Shown piece after piece: positions 29,403 through 41,018 of a stretch of 64,000 bases of DNA; the stretch's first letter is position 1, and every line of letters starts with the position of its first letter. The notes beneath the pieces are model-generated. The model made no database searches, was not told the DNA's origin, and saw only the letters and a list, made by a program, of their open reading frames with translations. Source of the DNA: Luteimonas mephitis DSM 12574 (GTDB lineage Bacteria; Pseudomonadota; Gammaproteobacteria; Xanthomonadales; Xanthomonadaceae); assembly GCF_000422305.1 (NCBI RefSeq), contig NZ_KE383816.1:236566-300565 (forward strand). Direction: 5' to 3'. A program made the translations under genes and the position numbers.

Positions 29403-30650
29403 TCAGTCGGCCTGGCGGCGCAGGAAAGCCGGAATGTCCAGGTAGCTGTCGCTGCCGAAATCAGCCGTGGCCGGGGCCGGCGCTGCCGCCGGTTCGCTGC
29501 CGCCGGTGCGGCCGCGCAGGCTCGAGGCAATGCTGTGGCCGGGGCTGAACGCCGTGGCCTCGTCCTCGATCAGCATGCCGGTGGTGCCGTCGCGACGACC
29601 CTGGCTGCGGACCAGTTCGACCTGCGGCTTGCGCACGATGTCGTGGCCGAAGCCGCGGTCTTCGTGGCGACCGACCTGGCGGCCGGCATTGCGGTTCAGG
29701 CCGGTGGCCACGACGGTGACGCGGACCTCGTCCTGCATGTCCGGGTCGAGCACGGTGCCGATGACGATGGTCGCGTCCTCGCTGCCGAAGTTCTCCACCG
29801 TGCGGCCGACCTCGTCGAATTCGGCCATGGTAAAGTCCGCGCCGGCGGTGATGTTGACCAGGATGCCGTTGGCACCGGCCAGGTTGACGTCGTCGAGCAG
29901 AGGGTTCTGGATCGCGGCTTCGGCGGCGGCCTGCGCACGGTCGTCGCCGCGGGCGGTGCCGGTGCCCATCATCGCCAGGCCCATCTCGCTCATCACGGTG
30001 CGCACGTCGGCGAAGTCGACGTTGATCAGGCCCGGGCGCACGATCAAATCGGCGATGCCCTGCACCGCGCCGAGCAGCACGTCGTTGGCGGCGCGGAACG
30101 CCTGGATCATGGTCGCGTTGCGACCGAGCACGGTGATCAGCTTCTCGTTGGGGATGGTGATCAGCGAGTCGCAGTGCTGGCCGAGCTCGTCGATGCCCTT
30201 GAGCGCCACCTGCATGCGGCGGCGGCCCTCGAACGGGAACGGCTTGGTGACCACGGCCACGGTCAGGATGCCCATCTCCTTGGCCAGCTGCGCGACCACG
30301 GGCGCGGCGCCCGTGCCGGTGCCGCCGCCCATGCCGGCGGTGATGAACACCATGTCCGCGCCCTGCAGCGCGTCCATGATCTGCTCGCGGTCCTCGAGCG
30401 CGGCCTGGCGGCCGACCTCCGGGTTCGCGCCCGCGCCCAGGCCCTTGGTGACATTCTGGCCAAGCTGCAGCTGCAGCTTGGCGCCGCAGTTCTTGATCGC
30501 CTGCGAGTCGGTGTTGGCGGTGATGAACTCCACCCCGTCCACGCTGCTGTTGACCATGTGCGCGACCGCGTTGCCGCCGCCGCCGCCGACCCCCACCACC
30601 TTGATGTTGGCATTGGGTGCCATCTTCTCTACCAGTTCGAAATGCGCCAT
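29403..30650 (-). CDS. ftsZ: FtsZ, tubulin-like cell division GTPase
   Basis: A 415-residue protein forming the Z ring. Seen: the N-terminal [15 protein letters not shown], the tubulin signature [11 protein letters not shown], catalytic loop [11 protein letters not shown], a variable linker rich in Ala/Pro (from ~330), and the conserved C-terminal peptide DIPAFLRRQ that binds FtsA and ZipA. It is the last division gene of the dcw cluster. A 273-base gap with heptad repeats separates it from ftsA. Confidence 0.99.
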   Translation of the reverse strand: MAHFELVEKMAPNANIKVVGVGGGGGNAVAHMVNSSVDGVEFITANTDSQAIKNCGAKLQLQLGQNVTKGLGAGANPEVGRQAALEDREQIMDALQGADMVFITAGMGGGTGTGAAPVVAQLAKEMGILTVAVVTKPFPFEGRRRMQVALKGIDELGQHCDSLITIPNEKLITVLGRNATMIQAFRAANDVLLGAVQGIADLIVRPGLINVDFADVRTVMSEMGLAMMGTGTARGDDRAQAAAEAAIQNPLLDDVNLAGANGILVNITAGADFTMAEFDEVGRTVENFGSEDATIVIGTVLDPDMQDEVRVTVVATGLNRNAGRQVGRHEDRGFGHDIVRKPQVELVRSQGRRDGTTGMLIEDEATAFSPGHSIASSLRGRTGGSEPAAAPAPATADFGSDSYLDIPAFLRRQAD

Positions 30651-30676
30651 GTCCGTGTCCTCGTTTTTAAGTGCCG

Positions 30677-30905
30677 GGACTGGGGATTCGGGACTGGGGA
30701 TTCGGAGAAGCTGCTCCGTTTCCTTGCCCGCGGCCTGCCGCCCGGCGTTTATGTGGTTTTTCGTGTCGCGTTACTGCAATCGTTTGCCCTTCGCCTGCCG
30801 CTCTTTACCGCCCCGTTCCCGCTCCGTCCGCCCCACCGCTCTTGTCGTTGCCCTTCCGAATCCCGAATTCCCGCTTTCAACAGCCGAACGGCTGGTCATC
30901 CCGAA
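30677..30905. repeat. Inverted G-rich heptad pair between ftsA and ftsZ
   Basis: A G-rich end (GGGACTGGGGATTCGGGACT..., 30677-30707) and a complementary C-rich end (CCGAATCCCGAATTCCC, 30858 onward, then CCCGAATCCC near 30900) flank a unique centre. The right end also contains CAACAGCCG...CGGCTGGTCAT, which recurs at the ftsQ-ftsA junction. GGGATT-type repeats of Xanthomonas relatives are known to be able to form G-quadruplexes. Confidence 0.8.
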
Positions 30906-30923
30906 TCCCGCGCGGTGAATTCA

Positions 30924-32159
30924 TCAGAATTCGCCGCGATACCAGTTCTTCAATTTGTTGAAGAGCGTCCCGGCGCGGCCGGTGGGGATCACCGGGCGTC
31001 GCGGATGCTCGATCTGGCTGCCCATCAGCAGCAGGCCCACGCCGCTGGCGTGCACCGGGTTGTTGACCACTTCGCCAAGGCCGGTGACGTGCTGCGGGAT
31101 GCCCACGCGCACCGGCATCTGCAGCATCTCTTCGGCCAGCTCGACCACGCCTTCCATCTTCGAGGCGCCGCCGGTCAGCACCATGCCGGCGCGCACGTGC
31201 TGCTCGAAGCCCGAGCGACGCAGTTCGGCCTGCACCATCTCGAAGATTTCCTCGTAGCGGGCCTGCACCGCCTGCGCCAGCGACTGCCGCGGCAGCCGGC
31301 GCGGGGCGCGATCGCCGACGCTCGGCACCTGGATCGATTCCTCCGAGGTCGCCAGCTGCGCCAGCGCGCAGGCGTATCGCACCTTGATCTGCTCGGCCTC
31401 GGGCGTGGGCGTGCGCAGCATGTGCGCGATGTCCTCGGTGACCTTGTCGCCGGCGATCGGCAGCGAGGCGGTGTGGCAGATCGCGCCCTGCACGAACACT
31501 GCCAGGTCGGTGGTACCGGCGCCCATGTCGACCAGCACCACGCCCAGTTCGCGCTCGTCGCCGGTGAGCACCGCGGTGCTCGACGCCAGCGACGACAGGA
31601 TCAGGTCGTCGATCTGCAGGCCGCAGCGCTGCACGCACTTGCTGATGTTGGCCGCGGCGGACTGCGCGCACACCACCAGGTGCGCGTGCACCTCCAGGCG
31701 CACGCCGGTCATGCCGACCGGGTTGCGGATGCCTTCCTGCGAATCGTCGAGCACGTACTCGCGCGGGATCGCGTGCAGGATCTTCTGGTCGGCGGGGATC
31801 GCGACCGCCTTGGCTGCTTCCAGCACGCGGTCGAGGTCGGCGTAGGTCACCTCGCCGTCGCGGATCGGCACGATCCCCGGCGAGTTGCGGCACTGCACGT
31901 GGTTGCCGGAGATCGACGCGTAGACCGAGCGGATCTCGCAGCCGGCCATCAGCTCGGCCTCTTCCACCGCGCGCTGGATCGACTGCACGGTCGACTCGAT
32001 GTCGACGACCACGCCGCGCTTGAGCCCGCGCGATTCGTGGGAGCCGATCCCGATCACCTCGATCGGGTTGCCGGGCGAGTATTCGCCAACCAGCGCCACC
32101 ACCTTGGAGGTGCCGATGTCGAGGCCGACGATCAGGGCCTTGTCGCCTTTGCGGTTCAT
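30924..32159 (-). CDS. ftsA: FtsA, actin-like membrane anchor of the Z ring
   Basis: A 411-residue ASKHA ATPase. Seen: N-terminal LIVGLDIGTSKVVALVGE, phosphate-2 loop VVLVDMGAGTTDLAVF, adenosine motif MVLTGGASKMEGVVELAEE, and the C-terminal amphipathic tail LKNWYRGEF that binds membrane. The start overlaps the ftsQ stop by four bases (ATGA). Confidence 0.98.
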   Translation of the reverse strand: MNRKGDKALIVGLDIGTSKVVALVGEYSPGNPIEVIGIGSHESRGLKRGVVVDIESTVQSIQRAVEEAELMAGCEIRSVYASISGNHVQCRNSPGIVPIRDGEVTYADLDRVLEAAKAVAIPADQKILHAIPREYVLDDSQEGIRNPVGMTGVRLEVHAHLVVCAQSAAANISKCVQRCGLQIDDLILSSLASSTAVLTGDERELGVVLVDMGAGTTDLAVFVQGAICHTASLPIAGDKVTEDIAHMLRTPTPEAEQIKVRYACALAQLATSEESIQVPSVGDRAPRRLPRQSLAQAVQARYEEIFEMVQAELRRSGFEQHVRAGMVLTGGASKMEGVVELAEEMLQMPVRVGIPQHVTGLGEVVNNPVHASGVGLLLMGSQIEHPRRPVIPTGRAGTLFNKLKNWYRGEF

Positions 32160-33034
32160 GTCGTGGTACCGGGATTCGGGATTGGGGATTCGGGATTCGG
32201 GAAGGCGGCGTGGAACCAGGGTATGCGGCGAACCGGGGCTGGATCGGCAACGGACAGACGCGCATGCCCCTCGCCGAGTCCCGCGCGCTCTTCAACAGCC
32301 GCAGGCTGGTCATTCCGAATCCCCGATCCCGGCTCCTCGCCCCACGTCAGCGCAAAGCCGTTGGTGTAGCGCAGGTCCGCGCGTGCCAGCGGCAGCGGGT
32401 TGCGCGCCAGCAGGTTCGGCAGCAGGCGCGCGAAACGGGCCAGGCGCAGGCGTGCTTCCTGGCTGCCGACCACCACCTGGATGCCGTTGGACAGCAGCAG
32501 CGACCAGCTGCCGCGGCGGTCCAGCGACACCTCGCTCACGCGCACGCCTTCGGGCGCGAACATGGCGCTGGCCTCGTTGTAGAGCGCCACCACATCGGCA
32601 GTCCGCGCGGCCGGCGCATCGACGTCGAAGCGCGGCAGGCCGCGCGGGACTTCCGCGCCGGCGAGCGGGAACAGGTCACCGTCCTCGGACAGCAACTGGT
32701 CCTGGCCCCAGCGCGCGAACGGCCGGTGCTCGACGATGCGCACCTCGACCACGTCCGGCCAGCGCTTGCGCACTTCGGCGCGTTCGACCCACGGCAACTT
32801 CGCCACCGCGGCCTGCGCATCCTCGAGGCGGACCGCGAAGAAGCCCTTGCGCGCGTACGGCAGCACCGCCGCGCGCAGCTTCTGTTCGTCGACGCGATGC
32901 AGATCGCCACCGATGCGCAGCGTGCGCAGCGGCCAGCGCTCGGCGCCGATCCAGCCCTCGAGCACGGCCACCACCGGCAACACCACCAGCGCCACGGCGA
33001 GGATCCATGCAGCGATGCGCAGGAAGGCGCTCAT
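32156..33034 (-). CDS. ftsQ: FtsQ, division protein with a repeat-derived C-terminal tail
   Basis: A 292-residue bitopic protein linking FtsA/FtsZ to FtsB/FtsL. One N-terminal membrane helix (residues ~5-27) is followed by a POTRA domain (LRTLRIGGDLHRVDEQKL onward) and a beta domain ending near LRYTNGFALTWGE. The last ~60 residues (GSGIRNDQPAAVEER... to [13 protein letters not shown]) are encoded by heptad-repeat DNA and look acquired. The ATGA overlap with ftsA is nevertheless kept. Confidence 0.94.
   Translation of the reverse strand: MSAFLRIAAWILAVALVVLPVVAVLEGWIGAERWPLRTLRIGGDLHRVDEQKLRAAVLPYARKGFFAVRLEDAQAAVAKLPWVERAEVRKRWPDVVEVRIVEHRPFARWGQDQLLSEDGDLFPLAGAEVPRGLPRFDVDAPAARTADVVALYNEASAMFAPEGVRVSEVSLDRRGSWSLLLSNGIQVVVGSQEARLRLARFARLLPNLLARNPLPLARADLRYTNGFALTWGEEPGSGIRNDQPAAVEERAGLGEGHARLSVADPAPVRRIPWFHAAFPNPESPIPNPGTTT
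32165..32340. repeat. Inverted G-rich heptad pair inside the 3' end of ftsQ
   Basis: G-rich units (GGGATTCGGGATTGGGGATT..., from ~32173) and C-rich units near 32318-32335 (TTCCGAATCCCCGATCCC) bound a ~120-base centre. The right end shares CAACAGCCG...GGCTGGTCAT with the ftsZ-ftsA element. The whole element is translated as the C-terminus of FtsQ. Confidence 0.8.
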
Positions 33035-33053
33035 GGGTTGGCTCCTTCGGAGC

Positions 33054-33290
33054 CGGGAATCGGGAATCGGGAATCGGGAACCGGAAGAGCGGGCCTGGCC
33101 GTCACTCGGAACGCAGCGTTGGATCCAACTTGGCGTGCGCGGGAGAACAGCAAAGCACGATTCCTCCCCTCGCCTGCCTGGGGGCCAAAGGCCACGCCAC
33201 TCGGGATGGCAGCACAGGTGTGCGCACGGCCAGTACGCGGCCGATCCGGCGCACTTCCCATTCCCGATTCCCGATTCCCGATTCCCGGCT
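33054..33290. repeat. Inverted G-rich heptad pair between ddl and ftsQ
   Basis: Four GGGAATC units at 33055-33083 and four GATTCCC-type units at 33263-33289 form near-perfect inverted ends around a ~180-base unique centre. This is the cleanest example of the element in the window and is non-coding. Confidence 0.85.
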
Positions 33291-34244
33291 TCATACCGCC
33301 GTCTCCAGGATCCGCCAGCACAGCTCCTCGAACGACACGCCCAGCGCAGCAGCCGACTTCGGCATCAGCGAGTGGCTGGTCATGCCCGGCGCGGTGTTGG
33401 CTTCGAGCAGCCAGTTGCGGCCGTCGCGGTCGCGCATGAAGTCCACGCGCGCCCAGCCGCGCAGGCCGAGCGCGGCGAAAGCGCGTTCGGCCTGGTCGCG
33501 CGCTTCCGCTTCGCCGGCCTCGTCCAGGCCGGGGCAGATGTACTGCGTGTCCTCGGCCTTGTACTTGGCGTGGTAGTCGTAGTACTCGCCGGCCGGGACG
33601 ATATGGATGCTGGCCAGCGCGCGGCCGTCGAGCACGCCGATGGTGTATTCGCCGCCTTCCACCAGCTGCTCCATCAGCAGCTCGCCGGGATAGCGCGCGG
33701 CCAGTTCGATCGCCGCATCGAGGTCGGCCTCGTTGAAGACGCGGCTGACGCCGACGCTCGAACCTTCCAGCGACGGCTTGACGATCACCGGCAGGCCAAG
33801 CGCGCGCGCGGCGGCGTGCACGTCATCGCTGCCGCCCGTCCTGGAGCCGGCCAGCCGGATCCAGCGCGGCGTCGGCAGTCCGTCGGCGATCCACACCTGC
33901 TTGGCGCGGATCTTGTCGAGCGACAGCGCGCTGCCGAGCACGCCCGAGCCGGTGTACGGCACGCGCAGCGATTCGAGCAGGCCCTGCAGCACGCCGCTCT
34001 CGCCGTCGCCGCCGTGGAGGATGTTGAACACGCGGTCGAAGTGCTTGTCCTGCAGCTCGCGCACGAGGTTGGGGATGCCATCCACGCCGTTGGCGTCGAC
34101 GCCGCGCGCGCGCAGCGCCTCGAGCACGTTGCGGCCGGAGTCCAGCGACACCTCGCGCTCGGACGTGGTGCCGCCCATCAGCACGGCGACGCGGCCGAAC
34201 ACGGCGGGATCGTCGAAGCGCGGCGGTGGTAGCGTGCGGCTCAT
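33291..34244 (-). CDS. ddl: D-alanine--D-alanine ligase
   Basis: A 317-residue ATP-grasp enzyme making the D-Ala-D-Ala dipeptide of peptidoglycan. Seen: [53 protein letters not shown], and the metal site [15 protein letters not shown]. It is DdlB-like in position and length. The start overlaps the murC stop by four bases; a heptad-repeat gap follows before ftsQ. Confidence 0.97.
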   Translation of the reverse strand: MSRTLPPPRFDDPAVFGRVAVLMGGTTSEREVSLDSGRNVLEALRARGVDANGVDGIPNLVRELQDKHFDRVFNILHGGDGESGVLQGLLESLRVPYTGSGVLGSALSLDKIRAKQVWIADGLPTPRWIRLAGSRTGGSDDVHAAARALGLPVIVKPSLEGSSVGVSRVFNEADLDAAIELAARYPGELLMEQLVEGGEYTIGVLDGRALASIHIVPAGEYYDYHAKYKAEDTQYICPGLDEAGEAEARDQAERAFAALGLRGWARVDFMRDRDGRNWLLEANTAPGMTSHSLMPKSAAALGVSFEELCWRILETAV

Positions 34245-35692
34245 CGGCTGCCTCCTTCGAACCCGTTCGCCGCCAGCTGCTGCGCGGCGTGGCCGATGTC
34301 GCCGGCGCCCATCATCAGCAGCAGGTCGCCGTCGCGCAGCACGTCGGGCAGCACCGAGGCCAGTTCGCCCGCGCCGTTGACCACCACCGGGTCGATGCGC
34401 CCGCGCGCGCGGATCGCCCGGGCAAGCGCGCGCGCGTCGGCGCCTGCGATCGGCGCTTCGCCGGCCGGGTAGACCTCGGTGAGCACCAGCGCGTCGACGT
34501 CGGACAGCACGCCGGCGAAGTCGTCGAACAGGTCGCGCGTGCGGCTGTAGCGATGCGGCTGGAACGCGACGACGAGGCGCTTTTCCGGCCAGCCACCGCG
34601 GGCGGCGGCGAACACCGCGGCCAGCTCCTTGGGATGGTGGCCGTAGTCGTCGACCAGCTGCACGGTCGCACCCTGCGCCGTGGTGAGTTGCGCGAGCAGG
34701 TTGAAGCGGCGGCCGATGCCCTGGAACTTCTCCAGCGCCGTTGCGATCGCCTCGGCCGGGATCCCGAGCTGCCAGGCCACCGCGGCGGCCGCCAGCGCGT
34801 TCTGCACGTTATGGCGGCCGGGCAGCGCCAGCGTGATCGGCGTGCAGGTGCCGTCGGGCAGGCACAGTTCGAAGCGCATGCGCGGGCCTTCCTGCACCAC
34901 CGCGTTGGCGCGCACTTCGGCGCTGTCGGCGAAGCCGTAGGTCATCACGTGGCGCGGCGTGTTGTTCGCAAGCTCGGCGACTTCCGGGTCGTCGATGCAC
35001 AGCACCGCGACGCCGTAGAACGGCAGCCGGTGCAGGAATTCGAGGAACGCGGCCTTCACCCGGGCGAAGTCGCCGCCATAGTTCTCGAGGTGGTCGGCGT
35101 CGATGTTGGTGACGATCGCGACCAGCGGGTTCAGGCGCAGGAAGCTGCCGTCGCTCTCGTCGGCTTCGGCCACCAGCCAGTCGCCGCCGCCGAGGCGCGC
35201 GTTGGCGCCGGCGGCGAGCAGCTGGCCGCCGATCACGAAGGTGGGGTCGAGCCCGCCCTCGGCCAGCACGCTGGCCAGCAGCGAGGTGGTGGTGGTCTTG
35301 CCGTGGGTGCCGGCGACCGCGATGCCGCGGCGGAAGCGCATCAGTTCGGCCAGCATCTCCGCGCGCGGCACCACCGGGATGCGCTGCGCGCGCGCTTCCA
35401 GCAGCTCCGGGTTGTCGGGCTTGATCGCGCTGGACACCACCACGCAGTCGGTGCCCAGGACGTTGGCCGCGGCGTGGCCGCGATGCACGCTGGCGCCAAG
35501 CTGCTGCAACCGGCGCGTAACCGCGTTGTCGGCGGTGTCCGAGCCGGACACGTGGTAGCCCAGCGTGCACAGCACTTCGGCGATGCCGCTCATGCCGACG
35601 CCGCCGATGCCGACGAAGTGCACGCGCGAGTAGCGCCGGGCGAAATCGCCGGGGGCCGCCGCGTCACGGGTATCGAGCATCCTGCGGATCAT
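34241..35692 (-). CDS. murC: MurC, UDP-N-acetylmuramate--L-alanine ligase
   Basis: A 483-residue Mur ligase adding the first residue of the stem peptide. Seen: [18 protein letters not shown], the ATP loop [18 protein letters not shown], and [19 protein letters not shown]. It directly follows ftsW with a four-base overlap. murG, which normally lies between these two genes, is not present. Confidence 0.98.
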   Translation of the reverse strand: MIRRMLDTRDAAAPGDFARRYSRVHFVGIGGVGMSGIAEVLCTLGYHVSGSDTADNAVTRRLQQLGASVHRGHAAANVLGTDCVVVSSAIKPDNPELLEARAQRIPVVPRAEMLAELMRFRRGIAVAGTHGKTTTTSLLASVLAEGGLDPTFVIGGQLLAAGANARLGGGDWLVAEADESDGSFLRLNPLVAIVTNIDADHLENYGGDFARVKAAFLEFLHRLPFYGVAVLCIDDPEVAELANNTPRHVMTYGFADSAEVRANAVVQEGPRMRFELCLPDGTCTPITLALPGRHNVQNALAAAAVAWQLGIPAEAIATALEKFQGIGRRFNLLAQLTTAQGATVQLVDDYGHHPKELAAVFAAARGGWPEKRLVVAFQPHRYSRTRDLFDDFAGVLSDVDALVLTEVYPAGEAPIAGADARALARAIRARGRIDPVVVNGAGELASVLPDVLRDGDLLLMMGAGDIGHAAQQLAANGFEGGSR

Positions 35693-37055
35693 GCGAGGCG
35701 TCCCGGGGTCTGTTTGTCACGCCACGTTGGTTCGATGCGCTGGCGCAGGCGGCTGGTGCCGCGCGCCACCGCGGGGTTGGCGTTGGTGGGGACGGGCTGC
35801 GCGGCCGCGGGCGTCTTCGCGCGCGCGGGCTTGTCGCGCGACGGCAGCGACGAGGGTTCCGGCGCGGGCGTCGCGCCCTCGCCACGCAGGCGCGCGACCT
35901 GCCGCTCGGCGCGGTCGAGTTCGTACGACACCCGCAGCAGCAGTCCGAGTGCGGCGCAGGTCATCAGCACGCTGGAGCCACCGGACGAAATCAACGGCAG
36001 CGTCAGCCCCTTGGTCGGCAGGATGCCGAGGTTGACGCCGATCGAGACGAACGCCTGCAGGCTGATCGCCAGCGCCACGCCGAACGCGCAGTAGCCGGCG
36101 AAATGACGGCGCATGCCGACGCAGCGATAGCCGATCCAGAACGCGCGCCCGACCAGCAGCGCGTACAGGCCGATCACCAGGCACACGCCGGCGAAGCCAA
36201 GCTCTTCGGCGATCACCGAGAAGATGAAGTCGGTGTGCGCCTCGGGCAGGTAGGACAGCTTCTGCACCGATGCACCCAGGCCAACGCCGAACCACTCGCC
36301 GCGGCCCACCGCCATCAGCGCGTTGCTGAGCTGGTAGCCGGAGCCGAGCTGGTCCGCCCACGGATCGAGGAAGGAGGTCAGGCGGCGCACGCGGTACGGC
36401 TCGAGGATGGCGACGAAGGCGAAGATCGGCAGGCCGAACACGATCGGCATCGACATCCGCGGCAGGTTGACCCCGCCCAGCACCAGCATGCCCGCGGTGA
36501 TCGCCAGCAGCAGCGACGACGAGCCGAAGTCCGGCTGCAGCAGCAGCAGGCCGACCAGCAGCACCGCCACGCCCAGCGGCTTGAGCATCGCCGGCCATGT
36601 CGCGTTGACCTCGTCGCGGAAGCGCACCAGGTAGCTCGACAGCCAGACGATGTAGAGGAGTTTCACCGCCTCGACCGCCTGGAAGTTCGACACGCCCAGG
36701 TTGATCCAGCGCCGCGCGCCGTTCACCGAATCGCCCAGGCCCGGCACGAACACCGCCAGCAGCAGCACCACGCAGCCCAGCAGGAACAGCTGGTTGTACT
36801 GTTCGATCGTCTTGAGCTCGGTGCGCATCGCCCAGATTGCCAGGCCGATGCCCATCGCCAGGAACATCAGGTGGCGGTTGAGGAAGTAGAACGGGCCGAC
36901 GTCGAGCCCCTCGCCGATGGCGATGGAGCTGGACGCGACCATCACCACGCCGAGGCTCGCCAGCGCCACGCACGCGCCGAGCAGCCAGCCGTCGTAGCGG
37001 CCGGTGATGGCATCGAGGCGGGTCGCCTGGCGAGGGTTGCTGGCGTGCATGTCCA

Positions 37056-37056
<1 letters not shown>
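35689..37056 (-). CDS. ftsW: FtsW, SEDS peptidoglycan polymerase of the septum
   Basis: A 455-residue SEDS membrane protein with ten hydrophobic segments. Seen: [20 protein letters not shown], the catalytic-region loop [28 protein letters not shown] and [15 protein letters not shown]. The start is set at 37056, where the ATG shares its A with the mraY TGA; a longer in-frame reading runs through mraY and is rejected. A basic Pro/Ala-rich cytoplasmic tail of ~65 residues is longer than in E. coli. Confidence 0.97.
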
Positions 37057-38133
<1,077 letters not shown>

Positions 38134-38144
<11 letters not shown>

Positions 38145-39546
38145 GCGCGGCCTCCCCGTTGAGCAGCGCCTTGGCGACGCGATCCATCGCGCTGCCGCGC
38201 GAACCTTTCACCAGCACCTGCAGCCTCGCAGGCGCATCAGCTCCTGCAGGAGACGCGCCTGCAAAGGCGGCGATGTCGGCGCGCAGCGCTTCTGCAAGCG
38301 CGGCGTGCGAATCGAACGCCCGCCCGCCTTCGCCGAAGGCTGCCGCGGCGGCGGCGCTCAGCGCACCCAGCGCGTACAGCCGCGTGATGCCCGCCTCCTT
38401 CGCCCGGCGGCCCGCCTCCTCGTGCAACGACTGCGCATCGGCGCCCAGTTCGCGCATGTCGCCCAGCACCAGCCAGGCCTCGCCGGGCGCCGCCGCCAAC
38501 GTATCGATCGCGGCGTTGAGCGAGCCGGGGTTGGCGTTGTAGCTGTCGTCGACCAGCAGCACGCCGCCGCCGAGGCCGTGCCGCACCAGCCGCCCAGCCA
38601 CCGGCTGCGCGTCGCGCAGGCCGGCGACGATGTCGTCCAGGCCGACGCCGCAGGCCAGCGCCAGGCTGGCTGCGGCCAGCGCGTTGGCGACGCTGTGACG
38701 GCCAGGCATCGGCACCACCGCCTCGCGTTCGCCGCCGGGCGCGACGAGGACGAAGCGCATGCCGTCGTCGGCAGGGCGCAGGTCCCGCGCGCCGACGTCG
38801 GCCTCCGCATCCAGGCCAAAGCGCAGCAGGCGCCGGCCGTGCGCGCGTTCGGCGAAGAACGGCGCGAAGGCGTCGTCGGCGTTGATCACCGCGACGCCGT
38901 CGGCGGGCAATGCGTCGTAGATCGCGGCCTTGGTGTCCGCCACGCCAAGCAGGCTGCCCATGCGCTCCAGGTGCGCGGGGGCGACGTTGTTGACCAGCGC
39001 GACATCCGGCCGCACTACGGCGGTGAGGTAGGCGATGTCGCCGGGCTTGCCGGCGCCCATTTCGTAGATCGCGAACTCCGCGTCGTCCGGCGCGTCGATC
39101 ACCGCCAGCGGCAGGCCGATCTCGTTGTTGCGGTTGCCCGGGTTGGCGTAGGCGTTGCCGGCGCGCCGGAGGATCGACAGCAGCAGCGTCTTGACGCTGG
39201 TCTTGCCGTTGCTGCCGGTGACGCCGACGACCTTGCCGCGGCGCGCGTGCTGCATCGCCGCGGCCAGCGAGGCCAGCGCGCGCTGCGTGTCGGCCACCAG
39301 CACCTGCGGCAGCGGGCAGTCGACGAGGCGGGACACGAGCGCGGCGCGCACGCCCAGTTCGCCCGCCCGGGCGACATGGTCGTGGCCATCGAAGCGCTCG
39401 CCCTTGATCGCGACGAACAGCGCCGCGCGGCCATCGTCGGCCCCGATCGCCCGGGTGTCGGTGACGATCGCGTCGATCGGCATGTCGGCGCCCTGCAGGT
39501 GGCCGCCGGACCACTGGGCGATGCGCGCGAGCGGCAGCGGGTTCAT
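38134..39546 (-). CDS. murF: MurF, UDP-MurNAc-tripeptide D-alanyl-D-alanine ligase
   Basis: A 470-residue Mur ligase. Seen: [66 protein letters not shown]. It is ~18 residues longer than the E. coli enzyme; the extra part near the C-terminus ([17 protein letters not shown]) is encoded over a short CTCCTGCAGGAG palindrome that resembles REP-C tips. Overlaps murE by four bases. Confidence 0.97.
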
Positions 39547-41018
39547 GCCTTGCCCTCCAGCATTTCGCGTGCAACCTGGCCGTCGTCGAACGGATGCTTG
39601 ACGCCGGCGACTTCCTGGTAGGTCTCGTGGCCCTTGCCCGCGATCAACACGATGTCATCCGCGCCGGCCTCGCCGAGCGCGCGCGCGATCGCCTTGCGGC
39701 GGTCGCGTTCGACCACGACCGCCTGCGGATTGGAGAATCCGGCCACGATGTCGGCCACGATTGCGTCGCCGTCCTCGCCGCGCGGGTTGTCGTCGGTGAC
39801 GATCACCAGGTCCGCGTTGGCCTCGGCAATCGCCGCCATCTGCGGCCGCTTGCCGCGGTCGCGCTCGCCGCCGCAGCCGAACACGCACACCAGCCGTCCG
39901 CGCAGGTGGCCGCGCAGCGAGGCCAGCGCCTGTTCCAGCGGATCGGGCTTGTGCGAGTAGTCGATCACCACCAGCGGCAGCATGCCGTCGCCGCCGAGGC
40001 GGTTCATGCGGCCCGGGATCGGCTGCAGCCGCGACAGCACGTCGGCAATCGCCCGCGGCTCGACGCCCTGGAACGACAGCACCCCGGCCACGACCAGCAG
40101 GTTGGCGACGTTGAAGCGGCCCAGCAGCGGCGACCGCACCGGCAGGCGGGTTCCTTCGACGTGCAGGTCGAACGCAATGCCCGAAGCATCGAGGGAAAGG
40201 TTGTCGGCGCCCACCTGCGCAGCCGAGTCGCCGCGCGCGCTGGTGCCGATCCGCTGCACGCCCGCGGGGATGCGTTCGAACAGCCCGCGGCCATAGTCGT
40301 CGTCGAGGTTGACCACCGCCGCGCGCAGGCCATCGCGCGAGAACAGCCGCGCCTTGGCCGCGCCGTAGGTGGCCATGTCGCCGTGGTAATCGAGATGGTC
40401 GCGGCTGAGGTTGGTGAACACCGCGACATCGAAGTGCACGGCGTCCACGCGCCCCTGGTCGAGCGCGTGCGAACTGACTTCCATCGCCACCGACTTGGCG
40501 CCGGCATCGCGCAGGTCGGCCAGCAGCGCGTGCATCTGCAGCACCAGCGGCGTGGTGAAGCCGGTCGCGACCGCTTCGCCGTACAGGCCCGCGCCGAGCG
40601 TGCCGACGGTGCCGCTGGGCGTGCCCAGAAGCGTCCATGCCTGCGCCAGCAGCTGCACGGTCGACGTCTTGCCGCTGGTGCCGGTGACGCCGACCATCTC
40701 CATCGCGCGCGAGGGATGGCCGTGGAAGGCATCGGCCATCGCGCCCATGCGCGCGCGCAGGCCGGGAACGGCGATGGCGTCGTCCGGCGGCGCCGGCACG
40801 TCGTCGGGCACGGGCGGTTCGAACAGGATCGCACCGGCGTTGGCCGCGCGCGCCTGTTCGATGAAATGCAGGCCGTGGGTGCCGAACCCGCCGATCGCAA
40901 CGAAAGCGTCACCCGGCGCGATCACGCGGCTGTCGAGGACCAGGCCGGTGATCGCCAGCGTCGGTGGCACGGCGGCCACGTCGGGCAGCAGCTCGGACAG
41001 GAGCATGGCGCGGGTCAT
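39543..41018 (-). CDS. murE: MurE, UDP-MurNAc-dipeptide meso-diaminopimelate ligase
   Basis: A 491-residue Mur ligase. Seen: [52 protein letters not shown], and the meso-DAP specificity motif [13 protein letters not shown] (Asp-Asn-Pro-Arg), which indicates a diaminopimelate peptidoglycan. The start overlaps the ftsI stop by four bases. Confidence 0.98.
   Translation of the reverse strand: MTRAMLLSELLPDVAAVPPTLAITGLVLDSRVIAPGDAFVAIGGFGTHGLHFIEQARAANAGAILFEPPVPDDVPAPPDDAIAVPGLRARMGAMADAFHGHPSRAMEMVGVTGTSGKTSTVQLLAQAWTLLGTPSGTVGTLGAGLYGEAVATGFTTPLVLQMHALLADLRDAGAKSVAMEVSSHALDQGRVDAVHFDVAVFTNLSRDHLDYHGDMATYGAAKARLFSRDGLRAAVVNLDDDYGRGLFERIPAGVQRIGTSARGDSAAQVGADNLSLDASGIAFDLHVEGTRLPVRSPLLGRFNVANLLVVAGVLSFQGVEPRAIADVLSRLQPIPGRMNRLGGDGMLPLVVIDYSHKPDPLEQALASLRGHLRGRLVCVFGCGGERDRGKRPQMAAIAEANADLVIVTDDNPRGEDGDAIVADIVAGFSNPQAVVVERDRRKAIARALGEAGADDIVLIAGKGHETYQEVAGVKHPFDDGQVAREMLEGKA

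Noticed and set aside
29535-32369. A 944-codon plus-strand frame opposite ftsZ and ftsA
   Set aside because: Antisense to two essential genes, with His/Ala/Asp-rich low-complexity translation and no signals of its own.
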